Shown here one piece after another: positions 18,344-26,759 of a DNA stretch of 64,000 bases (the stretch's first letter is position 1; each line of letters starts with the position of its first letter). The notes below the pieces were generated by a model that was not told where the DNA came from, did no database searches, and worked only from the letters and a program-made list of their open reading frames with translations. A program made the position numbers and the translations under genes. This DNA comes from Wagnerdoeblera intermedia. Lineage in GTDB: Bacteria; Pseudomonadota; Alphaproteobacteria; Rhodobacterales; Rhodobacteraceae. The stretch lies in the NCBI RefSeq assembly GCF_042647465.1, contig NZ_JBHRVN010000004.1; one strand, given 5' to 3'.

Positions 18344-21004
18344 ATGCACAAGACCGCTCTCTGGAAGCGCCTCATTATCTGGGGGCTTTGCCTTGTCGGC
18401 CTGCTTTTTGCGATGCCGAACGCTTTTTACACCCGGGTTGAGACCCATAACGATGCCCATCTTGCGGTGGAAAAAGGCGAAAGCCTGACGCCTGAGCAGG
18501 TCGCAGCCCTTGAGGACTGGCCGCAGTGGCTGCCCTCTGGTCTCGTAAACCTCGGGCTCGATCTGCGCGGCGGTGCACATCTGCTGGCCGAAGTTCAGGT
18601 CACCGATGTCTACCAGGCCCGTATGGACAGCTTCTGGCCGCAGGTCCGCGACCGTCTGCGCGATATGCGCGATCAGGTCGGCGGCGTGCGCCGTCAGCCC
18701 TCTGCCCCCCATGAGCTGCGCATCGAGGTGCAGAACCAGGAGGGCCTTCAGGCCGCCGTTGCCTCGATCCGTCAGCTCTCGACCCCGGTGGTCAGCCTGA
18801 CCGGCGTGGGCCAGAACGACATCGAGGTCCGCGCCGAAGGCCGGGTCCTGGTGATCTCGCTCTCAGAAGCCGAACGCGCCGCCATGGATGAGCGCACCAT
18901 CGCACAATCGCTTGAGATCATCCGCCGCCGTGTCGACGAAGTCGGCACCCGGGAGCCGACGATCCAGCGTCAGGGCGCCGACCGTATCCTGATCCAGGTG
19001 CCGGGCATCGGCTCGGCAGCAGAGCTGAAAAGCCTGATCGGCACCACCGCGAAGCTGACCTTCAACCCGGTTCAGGGCTCGGCTCGCGGCCCGGATGAGG
19101 TGGCGCCCCCCGGCTCCAAAGTCCTGCCCTCGATGAATGAGCAGGGCGTTTACTATATCATCGAGACCGCGCCGGTCGTCACCGGCGAAGAGCTGGTCGA
19201 TGCGCAGCCGTCCTATGACCAGAACGGCCGCCCGGCGGTGAACTTCCGCTTCAACCCCTCGGGGGCGCGGACCTTTGGGGATTATACGGCCGCCAATATC
19301 GGCCGCCCCTTCGCCATCGTGCTTGATGAGCAGGTGATCTCAGCCCCGGTCATTCAAAGCCACATCCCCGGCGGCTCAGGCATCATCTCGGGCAATTTCA
19401 CCCTGGAAGAAAGCACCGAGCTTGCGGTTCTGCTGCGCGCAGGCGCCCTGCCCGCCGGGATGACCTTCCTTGAAGAACGCACCATCGGCCCGGAACTGGG
19501 CCAGGATTCGATCGACGCCGGCAAGCGTGCTGCGATCGTCGGCACCATTGCCGTCGCAATCTTCATGGTGGTGATTTATGGCTCCATGGGCGTCATCGCC
19601 AATATCGCGCTGATCATCAACGGCGTGCTGCTGATCTCGATGCTCTCGCTTCTGGGTGCCACGCTGACCCTGCCGGGGATCGCGGGCATCGTGCTGACGC
19701 TCGGCATGGCCGTGGACAGTAACGTTCTGATCTTTGAGCGTATCCGCGAGGAACTAAGGGCCGGAAAGGCCGCAGGCCGCTCGATTGAACTGGGCTTTGA
19801 CAAAGCGCTCTCGGCCATTATGGACGCCAATATCACCGCCATCATTACGGCTGTGATCATGTTCGCCATCGGCTCCGGCCCGGTGCGCGGCTTTGCGGTG
19901 ACCTTCGGTCTGGGCATCATCACCACGATGTTCACCGCCGTCTATGTCACCAAACTGCTGATGTATATCTGGTATACTCACATCAAGCCGAAGCGCGTCA
20001 CCGCCGGCGGCCTGATCCGCCTCGTCCCCGATGACACGAAGATCAACTTCTTCCGCTGGCAGGGCGTGACCTTCGGCGGCACCATCGGCGTCATGGTGGC
20101 GGCCATCATCATCACCATCACCATGGGTCTGAACTTCGGCATCGACTTCAAAGGCGGCACCACGATCCGCACGGAATCGACCCAGGAGGTCAATATCAGC
20201 GCCTACCGCGATGCGCTTCATCAGCTGAACCTTGGCGATGTGAACATCTCGCAGGTCTTTGATCCGGCCTTCCGGGCAGATCAGCATGTGGCCATGATCC
20301 GCATTCAGGCCCAGGACGGCGCGGAAGCAGTCACCCCGGAAGTGATCACCGCCGTTGAGGCTGCGATCAAAACCGCAGATCCCCAGGTGATGATTGCCTC
20401 GGTGGAATCGGTGGGTCCGAAAGTCTCGTCTGAGCTGATCTGGCTGGCCATCGGCGCGGTGGCCGCAGGCTCCGTCGGGATCCTGATCTATATCTGGATG
20501 CGCTTTGAGTGGCAGTTCGCCATCGGCCTTGTGGCGGCCTGTCTGCATGACGTGGTCATCACGCTGGGGATCTTCTCGCTCTTCCAGATCCGCTTTGACC
20601 TGACCATCGTGGCGGCGCTGCTGACGATCCTTGGCTATTCGGTGAACGACACCGTGGTGATCTTCGACCGTTTGCGCGAGAATATGGCCAAACATAAGTC
20701 GATGGCGCTGCGCGATCTGATGAACCTCTCGACCAACGAGACGCTCGGCCGGACCGTGATGACCTCCGCCTCGACCCTGCTCGCGCTCTTTGCGCTGCTG
20801 TGGTTCGGCGGTGACGTGATCCGCGGCTTCGTCTTTGCGATGATCCTCGGCGTGGTTCTGGGCACCTGGTCGACGCTTTATGTGGCGAAGAACATCGTGC
20901 TCTACCTCGGCGTGGATCGCGGGGATGACAGCGAAGGCGGTGAGGGCAAGGCGAAAAAGCCGAAAAAACGCCTCGACCATGAGTTCGCCAATATCGATGC
21001 ATAA
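18344..21004 (+). CDS. secDF: Protein translocase subunit SecDF (fused)
   Basis: An 886-residue RND-type membrane protein that uses proton motive force to assist Sec-dependent export on the periplasmic side. Residues about 1-555 are SecD (LGLDLRGG near residue 70, P1 domain, then six helices including VLTLGMAVDSNVLIFERIRE). Residues about 560-860 are SecF (LVPDDTKINFF, GIDFKGG, SVNDTVVIFDRLREN). The SecD and SecF halves are continuous in one frame without a stop. Many relatives encode them as two genes. GGAG lies before ATG 18344 and a terminator follows at 21011. Confidence 0.96.
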   Translation: MHKTALWKRLIIWGLCLVGLLFAMPNAFYTRVETHNDAHLAVEKGESLTPEQVAALEDWPQWLPSGLVNLGLDLRGGAHLLAEVQVTDVYQARMDSFWPQVRDRLRDMRDQVGGVRRQPSAPHELRIEVQNQEGLQAAVASIRQLSTPVVSLTGVGQNDIEVRAEGRVLVISLSEAERAAMDERTIAQSLEIIRRRVDEVGTREPTIQRQGADRILIQVPGIGSAAELKSLIGTTAKLTFNPVQGSARGPDEVAPPGSKVLPSMNEQGVYYIIETAPVVTGEELVDAQPSYDQNGRPAVNFRFNPSGARTFGDYTAANIGRPFAIVLDEQVISAPVIQSHIPGGSGIISGNFTLEESTELAVLLRAGALPAGMTFLEERTIGPELGQDSIDAGKRAAIVGTIAVAIFMVVIYGSMGVIANIALIINGVLLISMLSLLGATLTLPGIAGIVLTLGMAVDSNVLIFERIREELRAGKAAGRSIELGFDKALSAIMDANITAIITAVIMFAIGSGPVRGFAVTFGLGIITTMFTAVYVTKLLMYIWYTHIKPKRVTAGGLIRLVPDDTKINFFRWQGVTFGGTIGVMVAAIIITITMGLNFGIDFKGGTTIRTESTQEVNISAYRDALHQLNLGDVNISQVFDPAFRADQHVAMIRIQAQDGAEAVTPEVITAVEAAIKTADPQVMIASVESVGPKVSSELIWLAIGAVAAGSVGILIYIWMRFEWQFAIGLVAACLHDVVITLGIFSLFQIRFDLTIVAALLTILGYSVNDTVVIFDRLRENMAKHKSMALRDLMNLSTNETLGRTVMTSASTLLALFALLWFGGDVIRGFVFAMILGVVLGTWSTLYVAKNIVLYLGVDRGDDSEGGEGKAKKPKKRLDHEFANIDA

Positions 21005-21010
21005 AAGGAT

Positions 21011-21040
21011 AAGGCCGGGGAGATCCCCGGCCTTTCTCTT
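21011..21040. terminator. Terminator between secDF and the thioesterase gene
   Basis: A perfect 10-bp stem (AAGGCCGGGG 21011-21020, loop AGAT, CCCCGGCCTT 21025-21034), followed by TCTCTTT on the plus strand and a T-rich stretch on the minus strand. Bidirectional use is likely, because the two genes converge here. Confidence 0.85.
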
Positions 21041-21045
21041 TGCGT

Positions 21046-21456
21046 TTACGGGTTCATCACCATCTGCGTCTGGGTGACTTTGGCTGCCAGCCGCCCGTCT
21101 TCCAGATAAAGCGAGACCTCCCAGACCATGGTGCGCCGCCCGATATGCAGACCCCGCGCCACCGCGCGCACCCTGGTGCCAAGGGGGATGGGGCGGAAGA
21201 AGTTGGTTTTGCTCTCCATCGTCACGGTATATTGCCCCGGCGCCATCTGCCGATAGGTGGCGGTGCCCGCGACATTATCCGCCAGTGTCATAATGGCCCC
21301 GCCGTGCAGCATGCCGTTGCGGTTGGTCAGATCCTCCCGCACGAAAAGCTCTGCCACCACCTCATCCTCGCCATTGGCCTCAATGGTGCGGATATCGAGC
21401 AGCTTCGCGAAAGGCGGCTGCGCCAGTGCGATGGTCTCATCAGCTGTCAAAGTCAT
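21046..21456 (-). CDS. PaaI-family hotdog thioesterase
   Basis: A 136-residue hotdog-fold acyl-CoA thioesterase. The motif NRNGMLHGGAIMTLADNVAG is the PaaI/YdiI-type active-site segment: the HGG turn, then a helix with Asp. Substrates of the family include hydroxyphenylacetyl-CoA, 1,4-dihydroxynaphthoyl-CoA and fatty acyl-CoAs; which applies here is unknown. The frame is open to 21549, but MTLTADETIALAQPP at 21456 has an AGAGGGG site upstream and fits family length. It lies downstream of the phosphatase and metalloprotease genes on the same strand with a 46-base gap, so co-transcription is possible. Confidence 0.88.
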   Translation of the reverse strand: MTLTADETIALAQPPFAKLLDIRTIEANGEDEVVAELFVREDLTNRNGMLHGGAIMTLADNVAGTATYRQMAPGQYTVTMESKTNFFRPIPLGTRVRAVARGLHIGRRTMVWEVSLYLEDGRLAAKVTQTQMVMNP

Positions 21457-21502
21457 GTCAGTCCCCTCTTCGCGCGGCAGTATTGCCCCGCGCCGGGGCG
21501 TG

Positions 21503-21952
21503 TCAATCCGCGAGCGCCCAGTCCAGCTGCGCCGCAGTTTCAATCGCACAGGGCCGCACCTCCCGCAGCCGCGCCAGCGCAGCAGCGCTCTCTTCGCCCG
21601 CCATCCGCATCAGGCGCAGCGCGATCATTCCCGATCTCCCGCAGCCCCCCATGCAGTGCAAAGCCAGATGCCCGCCACCGCGCAGATGCTCGAAAGCCTC
21701 TGCCAGCACAGGCACCGGCCCCTCAGGCACATCATAATCCCGGATCGGCAGCCGCAGATGGCGCAGCCCCGCCCGCGCCACCCGCGCGTCCAGATCCGCC
21801 AGCCCCCTGCGCCGCTCCTCCTCCGGCTCCGTCAGGCTCAAAAGCCACCCCGCCCCTGCCGCGGCCAGGGCCTCCGCCCCCTCACCCACCGGCAGCGGAG
21901 ACAGCGACAACCGCCCCCCCGCCACCTCCAGCAGTGCCGCAGGCCAGATCAC
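21503..21952 (-). CDS. Cysteine-based dual-specificity/tyrosine phosphatase-like protein
   Basis: A 149-residue protein with the phosphatase loop HCMGGCGRSG (Cys100, Arg106), matching the HCx5R(S/T) signature, and an upstream candidate general acid in the loop PIRDYDVPEG (Asp72/Asp74). The compact size fits the atypical dual-specificity or cyclin-dependent-kinase-inhibitor-3-like family. The start is GTG at 21952, overlapping the TGA of the metalloprotease gene (GTGA), so translation is coupled. No dedicated kinase is nearby. The substrate is unknown and could be a phosphoprotein or a small molecule. Confidence 0.82.
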   Translation of the reverse strand: MIWPAALLEVAGGRLSLSPLPVGEGAEALAAAGAGWLLSLTEPEEERRRGLADLDARVARAGLRHLRLPIRDYDVPEGPVPVLAEAFEHLRGGGHLALHCMGGCGRSGMIALRLMRMAGEESAAALARLREVRPCAIETAAQLDWALAD

Positions 21953-22803
21953 AGACGGTCGGTATTAAAGGTGTCGCAGACCTCCATCTTCCCCGCCTCA
22001 TAGCCGCGGGTAAACCAGGAAGCCCGCTGCGCGGAACTGCCATGGCTGAAGGTATGGGGCTGCGGCACCCGCCCGGCCCGTGCCTGCAGGGTATCATCCC
22101 CGATCTGCCGCGCCGCATTGATCGCCTGCTCAATATCGCCGGGCTTCAGCAGTGAATTCACAGATTTCGCCCAGACCCCGGACAGACAATCCGCCTGGAG
22201 CTCCGTGCGCACCGACAACTTATTGGACTGCACCTCCGAGGACCGCGCCCGGGCCTGATTGACCTGACCCAGAATGCCCAGCTCATTTTGCACATGATGC
22301 GCCACTTCATGGGCGATCACATAGGCCGCGGCCAGTTCCCCCGGCGCCCCCAGCTCCCGCGACAGCGTCACGAAAAACGCGGTGTCCAGATAGGCCTTCT
22401 TATCGGCCGGGCAATAAAACGGCCCCGTCGCCCCCGATGCCCCGCCACAGGGCGACTGCGTCACATCGGAAAAGAGCACCAGCGTCGGCGGGCTGTAGCG
22501 CTGCCCCAGTTCCTGCTGAAACCGTGCGGTCCAGACATCCTCAGTGGTGCCAAGCACCTGGCTGACCCATTGGCCGACCTGCTGCTCCTGCTCACTCAAG
22601 GGACGGCTCTCCGTCACCTGTCCGCCACCGCCCCCCTGCATCCCGTTCAGAAGCGGCGTCACATCGATCCCGGTGAAATAGCCGATCGCCAGAACCGCCA
22701 GCAAAGCCACGCCCGAAACACCGCCCACCGCGCCACCGCGCATGCCACCCCGACCGCGCCGGTCTTCCACATTGCGGCTCTGCCGCTGCCCGCCAAAACG
22801 CAT
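21949..22803 (-). CDS. ypfJ: YpfJ-family neutral zinc metallopeptidase
   Basis: A 284-residue membrane-anchored protein. A glycine/arginine-rich N-terminus is followed by one hydrophobic helix (VSGVALLAVLAIGYFTGI, residues about 29-46), then a periplasmic domain with the zinc-protease motif HEVAHHVQ (165-172). FSDVTQSPCGGASGATGPFY with CPADKKAYLD is diagnostic of the YpfJ/KPN_02809 family. The family is thought to be proteolytic, but its substrate is unknown. It is the first of two overlapping minus-strand genes. A dispersed hairpin element lies in its upstream region, between it and the divergent dnaX. Confidence 0.9.
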   Translation of the reverse strand: MRFGGQRQSRNVEDRRGRGGMRGGAVGGVSGVALLAVLAIGYFTGIDVTPLLNGMQGGGGGQVTESRPLSEQEQQVGQWVSQVLGTTEDVWTARFQQELGQRYSPPTLVLFSDVTQSPCGGASGATGPFYCPADKKAYLDTAFFVTLSRELGAPGELAAAYVIAHEVAHHVQNELGILGQVNQARARSSEVQSNKLSVRTELQADCLSGVWAKSVNSLLKPGDIEQAINAARQIGDDTLQARAGRVPQPHTFSHGSSAQRASWFTRGYEAGKMEVCDTFNTDRL

Positions 22804-22878
22804 CTCGTTCCCCCGGAAATCCGACCGATCATCGCCCGGAAAACCCCGAGCCGCAACGGGGGTTCCAACCGTCCCCGG

Positions 22879-22955
22879 CTTTGGCTTTTTTAAAATACTC
22901 CCGGGGGGTGCGGGGGCCGGCAGCCCCCGCTGCGACGCCGCCGCTCAGGGCGGCG
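22879..22955 (-). repeat. Dispersed hairpin plus AT-core element, copy 2
   Basis: On the minus strand an 8-bp dyad (GCGGGGGC 22910-22917 with GCCCCCGC 22923-22930) is followed by the core GGGAGTATTTTAAAAAAGCC and AAAG, ending at 22879. A second 7-bp dyad (CGCCGCC 22936-22942, GGCGGCG 22949-22955) lies before it. It sits between divergent ypfJ and dnaX, its core about 75 bases ahead of ypfJ. Confidence 0.8.
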
Positions 22956-23018
22956 CTCTGGACCCTGAACCTCCCGCCCTCTAGACTGCCCTTCACCCCG
23001 AATCCCGAAGGACCCCGG

Positions 23019-24773
23019 ATGACCGAGACCCCCCGCTACCAGGTGCTGGCCCGCAAATATCGCCCCGAGACCTTCGCGGATCTGGTCGGCCAGGATGCCA
23101 TGGTCCGCACCCTGAAAAATGCCTTTGAAGCCGGGCGCATCGCCCAGGCCTTCATCATGACGGGGATCCGGGGCACCGGCAAAACCACCACGGCGCGGAT
23201 CATCGCCAAGGGCCTGAACTGCATCGGCCCGGACGGTCAGGGCGGCCCCACCACCTCGCCCTGCGGCGAATGTGAGCACTGCAAGGCCATCATCGAAGGC
23301 CGCCACGTGGATGTGCTGGAAATGGACGCCGCTTCCCGCACCGGCGTGGGCGATATCCGCGAGATCATCGACTCGGTGCATTACCGCGCGGCCTCGGCAC
23401 GCTACAAAGTCTATATCATCGACGAAGTGCATATGCTCTCGACCAGCGCCTTCAACGCGCTGCTGAAGACCCTCGAAGAGCCGCCGCCCCACGTCAAATT
23501 CATCTTCGCCACCACCGAGATCCGCAAGGTTCCCGTGACCGTGCTCTCGCGCTGCCAGCGCTTCGATCTGCGCCGCATTGAGCCCGAGGTGATGATCGGC
23601 CTGCTGCGCAAAATCGCCACGGCTGAGGGGGCCTCAATCTCAGATGCAGCCCTTGCGCTGATCACCCGCGCGGCAGAGGGCTCTGCCCGGGATGCCACTT
23701 CGCTTCTCGATCAGGCGATCAGCCATGGGGCCGGGGAGACCGGGGCCGATCAGGTCCGCGCCATGCTGGGCCTTGCAGACCGGGGCCGCGTGCTTGATCT
23801 TTTTGAGATGATCATGAAGGGCGATGCCGCAGCCGCCCTGTCGGAACTCGGTGCGCAATATGCAGACGGGGCCGACCCCATGGCCGTGCTGCGCGATCTC
23901 GCCGAGATCACCCATTGGATCTCGGTTCTGCAGGTCACCCCCGATGCCTCGGAAGATCCGACCGTCCCCCCGGAAGAGCGCACGCGCGGCCTTGATCTGG
24001 CCGGACGGCTCTCCAAACGCTCGATGAGCCGGATGTGGCAGATGCTGCTGAAGGCGCTGGAAGAAGTGGCGCTTGCGCCCAATGCCATGATGGCTGCCGA
24101 GATGGCGGTAATCCGCCTCACCCATGTCTCGGAACTGCCTGACCCCGGCAGTCTGATCCGCCAGCTTGAGGCGCTCAAAGCGCAGCCCGGTGGTCTGGCC
24201 GGAGCGATGGGCGGGGCTGCCCCCCAGGGGGGCGGCGCACGTATGCAGGCCGCCCCGATGATGCCCGCAGGAAACGCCGGTGGCTTTGGTACCGTTCATG
24301 CCTCAGGGGCGGCCACCGCCCTGGCGAAAGCCCCGGCGCCCGTCATCACTTCGGTCGCGCAGCTGGCCGAGCTGATCCACGAGCGCCGCGACATGAAGCT
24401 GTACCTGGAGGTCAAAGCCTGCCTGCGCCCGGTGCGCTTTGCCCCGGGCCGCATTGAGTTTCAGCCCACACCCGATGCCCGCCCCGATCTCGCCGCCCGT
24501 CTCGCCGCCTCGCTGCAGCGCTGGACCGGGCAACGCTGGGGGATTTCGGTCACCGGATCGGGCGGCGGGGCCACGCTTGACGAAGAGGAAAACGCGGAAC
24601 TCATGGCGGCGAAAGCCGAGGCCGCCTCTTACCCGCTGGTTCAGGCCGTCCTCAGCGCCTTTCCCGGCGCGGAAATCCGCAAAATCCGCCCGGCCTCTGA
24701 ACTTCTGGAAGATGCTGCCACCGAGGCTCTGGCCGAGGTTGAGGATGAATGGGACCCCTTTGACGAAGACTGA
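23019..24773 (+). CDS. dnaX: DNA polymerase III subunit gamma/tau
   Basis: A 584-residue AAA+ clamp-loader subunit. Walker A is GIRGTGKTT (49-57), the zinc module contains CGECEHC, Walker B is YIIDEVHML, and the SRC motif is LSRCQRF. Residues about 220-380 hold domain III. The C-terminal part from about 390 is a Gly/Ala-rich linker plus the tau domain that contacts the polymerase and helicase. The frame is open to 22881, but MTETPRYQVLARKYRP at 23019 is the conserved start and follows CGAAGGA. I see no obvious programmed frameshift site producing a gamma form. It precedes ebfC and recR, a classic trio. Confidence 0.97.
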   Translation: MTETPRYQVLARKYRPETFADLVGQDAMVRTLKNAFEAGRIAQAFIMTGIRGTGKTTTARIIAKGLNCIGPDGQGGPTTSPCGECEHCKAIIEGRHVDVLEMDAASRTGVGDIREIIDSVHYRAASARYKVYIIDEVHMLSTSAFNALLKTLEEPPPHVKFIFATTEIRKVPVTVLSRCQRFDLRRIEPEVMIGLLRKIATAEGASISDAALALITRAAEGSARDATSLLDQAISHGAGETGADQVRAMLGLADRGRVLDLFEMIMKGDAAAALSELGAQYADGADPMAVLRDLAEITHWISVLQVTPDASEDPTVPPEERTRGLDLAGRLSKRSMSRMWQMLLKALEEVALAPNAMMAAEMAVIRLTHVSELPDPGSLIRQLEALKAQPGGLAGAMGGAAPQGGGARMQAAPMMPAGNAGGFGTVHASGAATALAKAPAPVITSVAQLAELIHERRDMKLYLEVKACLRPVRFAPGRIEFQPTPDARPDLAARLAASLQRWTGQRWGISVTGSGGGATLDEEENAELMAAKAEAASYPLVQAVLSAFPGAEIRKIRPASELLEDAATEALAEVEDEWDPFDED

Positions 24774-24843
24774 GGCCCCTGCCCTTGTGAGCGGGCCTTA
24801 CGCACCGTATCTGCTGCACAATAACTGATGAAGGGTGATCCAC

Positions 24844-25197
24844 ATGTTCAAAGGTCTGGGTGGTCTCGGCGGCCTTGGCGATATGGCCAAGATGATGAAA
24901 GCCGCGCAGGAGATGCAGGGCAAACTGGCCGAGATGCAGGAAGAACTGGCGAACCGCACCGTGACCGGTGAGGCTGGCGCAGGCCTGGTCAAAGTGACGG
25001 CCACGGCAAAGGGCGAAGTCAAAGCACTCGACATCGATCCTTCGATCCTCGTCGCCTCGGAAAAGGAAGTCGTCGAAGACCTGATCCTTGCCGCCATCCG
25101 CGATGCGCAGACCCGCGCCCAGGATGCACAGCAGCGCGAGACCGAAAAAATGGCGGAATCGCTTGGCCTGCCCCCGGGCATGAAACTGCCGTTCTGA
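24844..25197 (+). CDS. ebfC: YbaB/EbfC family nucleoid-associated protein
   Basis: A 117-residue small DNA-binding protein. A glycine-rich start MFKGLGGLGGLGDMAKMMKA is followed by a coiled helix (AAQEMQGKLAEMQEELANRT), then the YbaB core ending with PPGMKLPF. YbaB/EbfC dimers bind DNA without strict sequence preference and influence nucleoid organisation and replication fork restart. A GTG nine bases upstream is also in frame, but ATG 24844 has GAAGGG at the right distance. It lies between dnaX and recR, 4 bases before the latter. Confidence 0.95.
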   Translation: MFKGLGGLGGLGDMAKMMKAAQEMQGKLAEMQEELANRTVTGEAGAGLVKVTATAKGEVKALDIDPSILVASEKEVVEDLILAAIRDAQTRAQDAQQRETEKMAESLGLPPGMKLPF

Positions 25198-25201
25198 GCC
25201 A

Positions 25202-25801
25202 ATGTCCGGGCCGCAAAGCGATATTGAGGCGCTGATCGGGCTGATGGCGCGGCTGCCGGGGCTTGGCCCCCGCTCGGCCCGCCGCGCAGTTCTGCACCTG
25301 CTGCGCAAGCGCAGCCTGCTCATGGCACCTCTCGCCGATGCCATGGCGCGCGCGGCCCGCGACACCCGCAACTGCGGCATCTGCGGAAATCTGACCTCTG
25401 GCGATTTCTGCGCGATCTGCCAGGATCCCGCGCGCAGCGACCGGGAGATCTGCGTGGTCGAAGATGTCGCCGATCTCTGGGCCATGGAAGCGGCCGGAAT
25501 CTTCCGGGGCCGCTATCATGTGCTCGGCGGCAGGCTCTCGCCGCTTGACGGCATCGGCCCGGAAGAGCTGCGCGTGCCCGATCTGGTCAGACGCGTCAGC
25601 ACCAAAGGCAGCGATGAGGTCATCCTTGCCCTCTCGACCACGGTCGATGGTCAAAGCACCGCCCATTATATCGCCGATGCCCTGACCGGAACCGGGGTGA
25701 AAACCTCCACTCTCGCCCAGGGTGTGCCGGTGGGCGGAGAGCTGGACTATCTCGATGAAGGCACGATCAGTGCCGCGCTGCGCGCGCGTCGCAGTTTCTG
25801 A
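25202..25801 (+). CDS. recR: Recombination protein RecR
   Basis: A 199-residue protein of the RecFOR pathway, which loads RecA on gapped DNA. The helix-hairpin-helix is near the N-terminus (ARLPGLGPRSARRAVLHLL), the zinc finger is CGICGNLTSGDFCAIC, and the Toprim domain (CVVEDVADLWAME) and the C-terminal Walker-like segment follow. It starts four bases after ebfC ends, so dnaX-ebfC-recR is one operon. A strong bidirectional terminator follows. Confidence 0.97.
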   Translation: MSGPQSDIEALIGLMARLPGLGPRSARRAVLHLLRKRSLLMAPLADAMARAARDTRNCGICGNLTSGDFCAICQDPARSDREICVVEDVADLWAMEAAGIFRGRYHVLGGRLSPLDGIGPEELRVPDLVRRVSTKGSDEVILALSTTVDGQSTAHYIADALTGTGVKTSTLAQGVPVGGELDYLDEGTISAALRARRSF

Positions 25802-25821
25802 AGCCCCTTCAAGCAAAACAA

Positions 25822-25848
25822 AAACCCGCGCCGGAGCGCGGGTTTTTT
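25822..25848. terminator. Bidirectional terminator between recR and trcR
   Basis: A perfect 10-bp stem (AAACCCGCGC 25822-25831, loop CGGA, GCGCGGGTTT 25836-25845) with T tracts on both strands. It serves the converging recR and trcR genes. Confidence 0.9.
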
Positions 25849-25873
25849 CAAGTCCGGGACGGGGATCCGCGCC

Positions 25874-26632
25874 TCAGCGCAGATCATCCTCTTCTTCGTC
25901 ATCGGCTGCGTCATTCGGCAGGTTAAAGAAGCTGTCCGCATCGGAGTAATCCGCTGCCGATTTGCCTTCTTTCTCTTCCGAAGCACCGCCAAAGAGCGCC
26001 TGAAGATTGTCTTCATCCGAGATCCGCGCTTCCGGCGCCATGCCGAGCGAGGTCTCGGTCGAGACGAGCTTGCGACGCTCATCATCCGACATCACACCGC
26101 CCTCAAGCGCTTTCTTCTTCACCGCGATCTGCACCTGAGCGTCGAGTTCCGACTGACGGCAGAGACCAAGGGCCACCGGGTCAACCGGGGTGATATTCGC
26201 GATGTTCCAGTGCGTGCGCTCACGGATCTGCTGAATGGTCGGCTTGGTGGTGCCGACGAGCTTCGAGATCTGACCATCCGAAAGCTCCGGGTGGAACTTC
26301 ACCAACCACAGGATCGAGGCCGGACGGTCCTGACGCTTCGAAAGCGGGGTGTAGCGCGGACCACGGCGCTTTTCCTCGCCCACGGCGGCAGCGTTGAACT
26401 TCAGCTTCAGCTTGTGCAGCGGATTGGCTTCACCCTTGGTGATTTCCGACTGCTCAAGCTGGTTGTTGGCGACGGGGTCAAACCCCTTCACGCCACCGGC
26501 GACGTCACCGTCTGCGATGCCCTGCACTTCGAGTTCATGCATACCGCAGAAGTCTGCAATCTGCTTAAAAGTCAGCGTGGTGTTTTCCACCAGCCAGACG
26601 GCGGTCGCCCGGGCCATCAGCGGCTTTGTCAT
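25874..26632 (-). CDS. trcR: Cell-cycle regulator TrcR (DUF1013)
   Basis: A 252-residue alphaproteobacterial protein of the DUF1013 family. Residues about 1-180 are strongly conserved (TAVWLVENTTLTFKQIADFC and DGQISKLVGTTKPTIQQIRE, both helix-turn-helix-like). The final 60 residues are acidic and disordered (NDAADDEEEDDLR). Family members are annotated as TrcR, an RNA polymerase-associated cell-cycle transcription factor. AAAGGAG precedes the start. It is divergent from the RNase T2 gene across 127 bp. Confidence 0.9.
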   Translation of the reverse strand: MTKPLMARATAVWLVENTTLTFKQIADFCGMHELEVQGIADGDVAGGVKGFDPVANNQLEQSEITKGEANPLHKLKLKFNAAAVGEEKRRGPRYTPLSKRQDRPASILWLVKFHPELSDGQISKLVGTTKPTIQQIRERTHWNIANITPVDPVALGLCRQSELDAQVQIAVKKKALEGGVMSDDERRKLVSTETSLGMAPEARISDEDNLQALFGGASEEKEGKSAADYSDADSFFNLPNDAADDEEEDDLR

Positions 26633-26759
26633 CGGATCACTCCTTTACAAATCTCTCCCGGGCCGGGAAAACGGCTGCGCACCCTGGGGTCCGCCGAGTC
26701 CTCGTTTTCGGGGAATTGACGACCCGTATACCCGCGCAACCTGATATAGGAAAGAGAAA

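Noticed and set aside
22881..23018. N-terminal extension of dnaX
   Set aside because: It reads through a repeat element and has no homology to DnaX. The conserved start with a ribosome site is at 23019.
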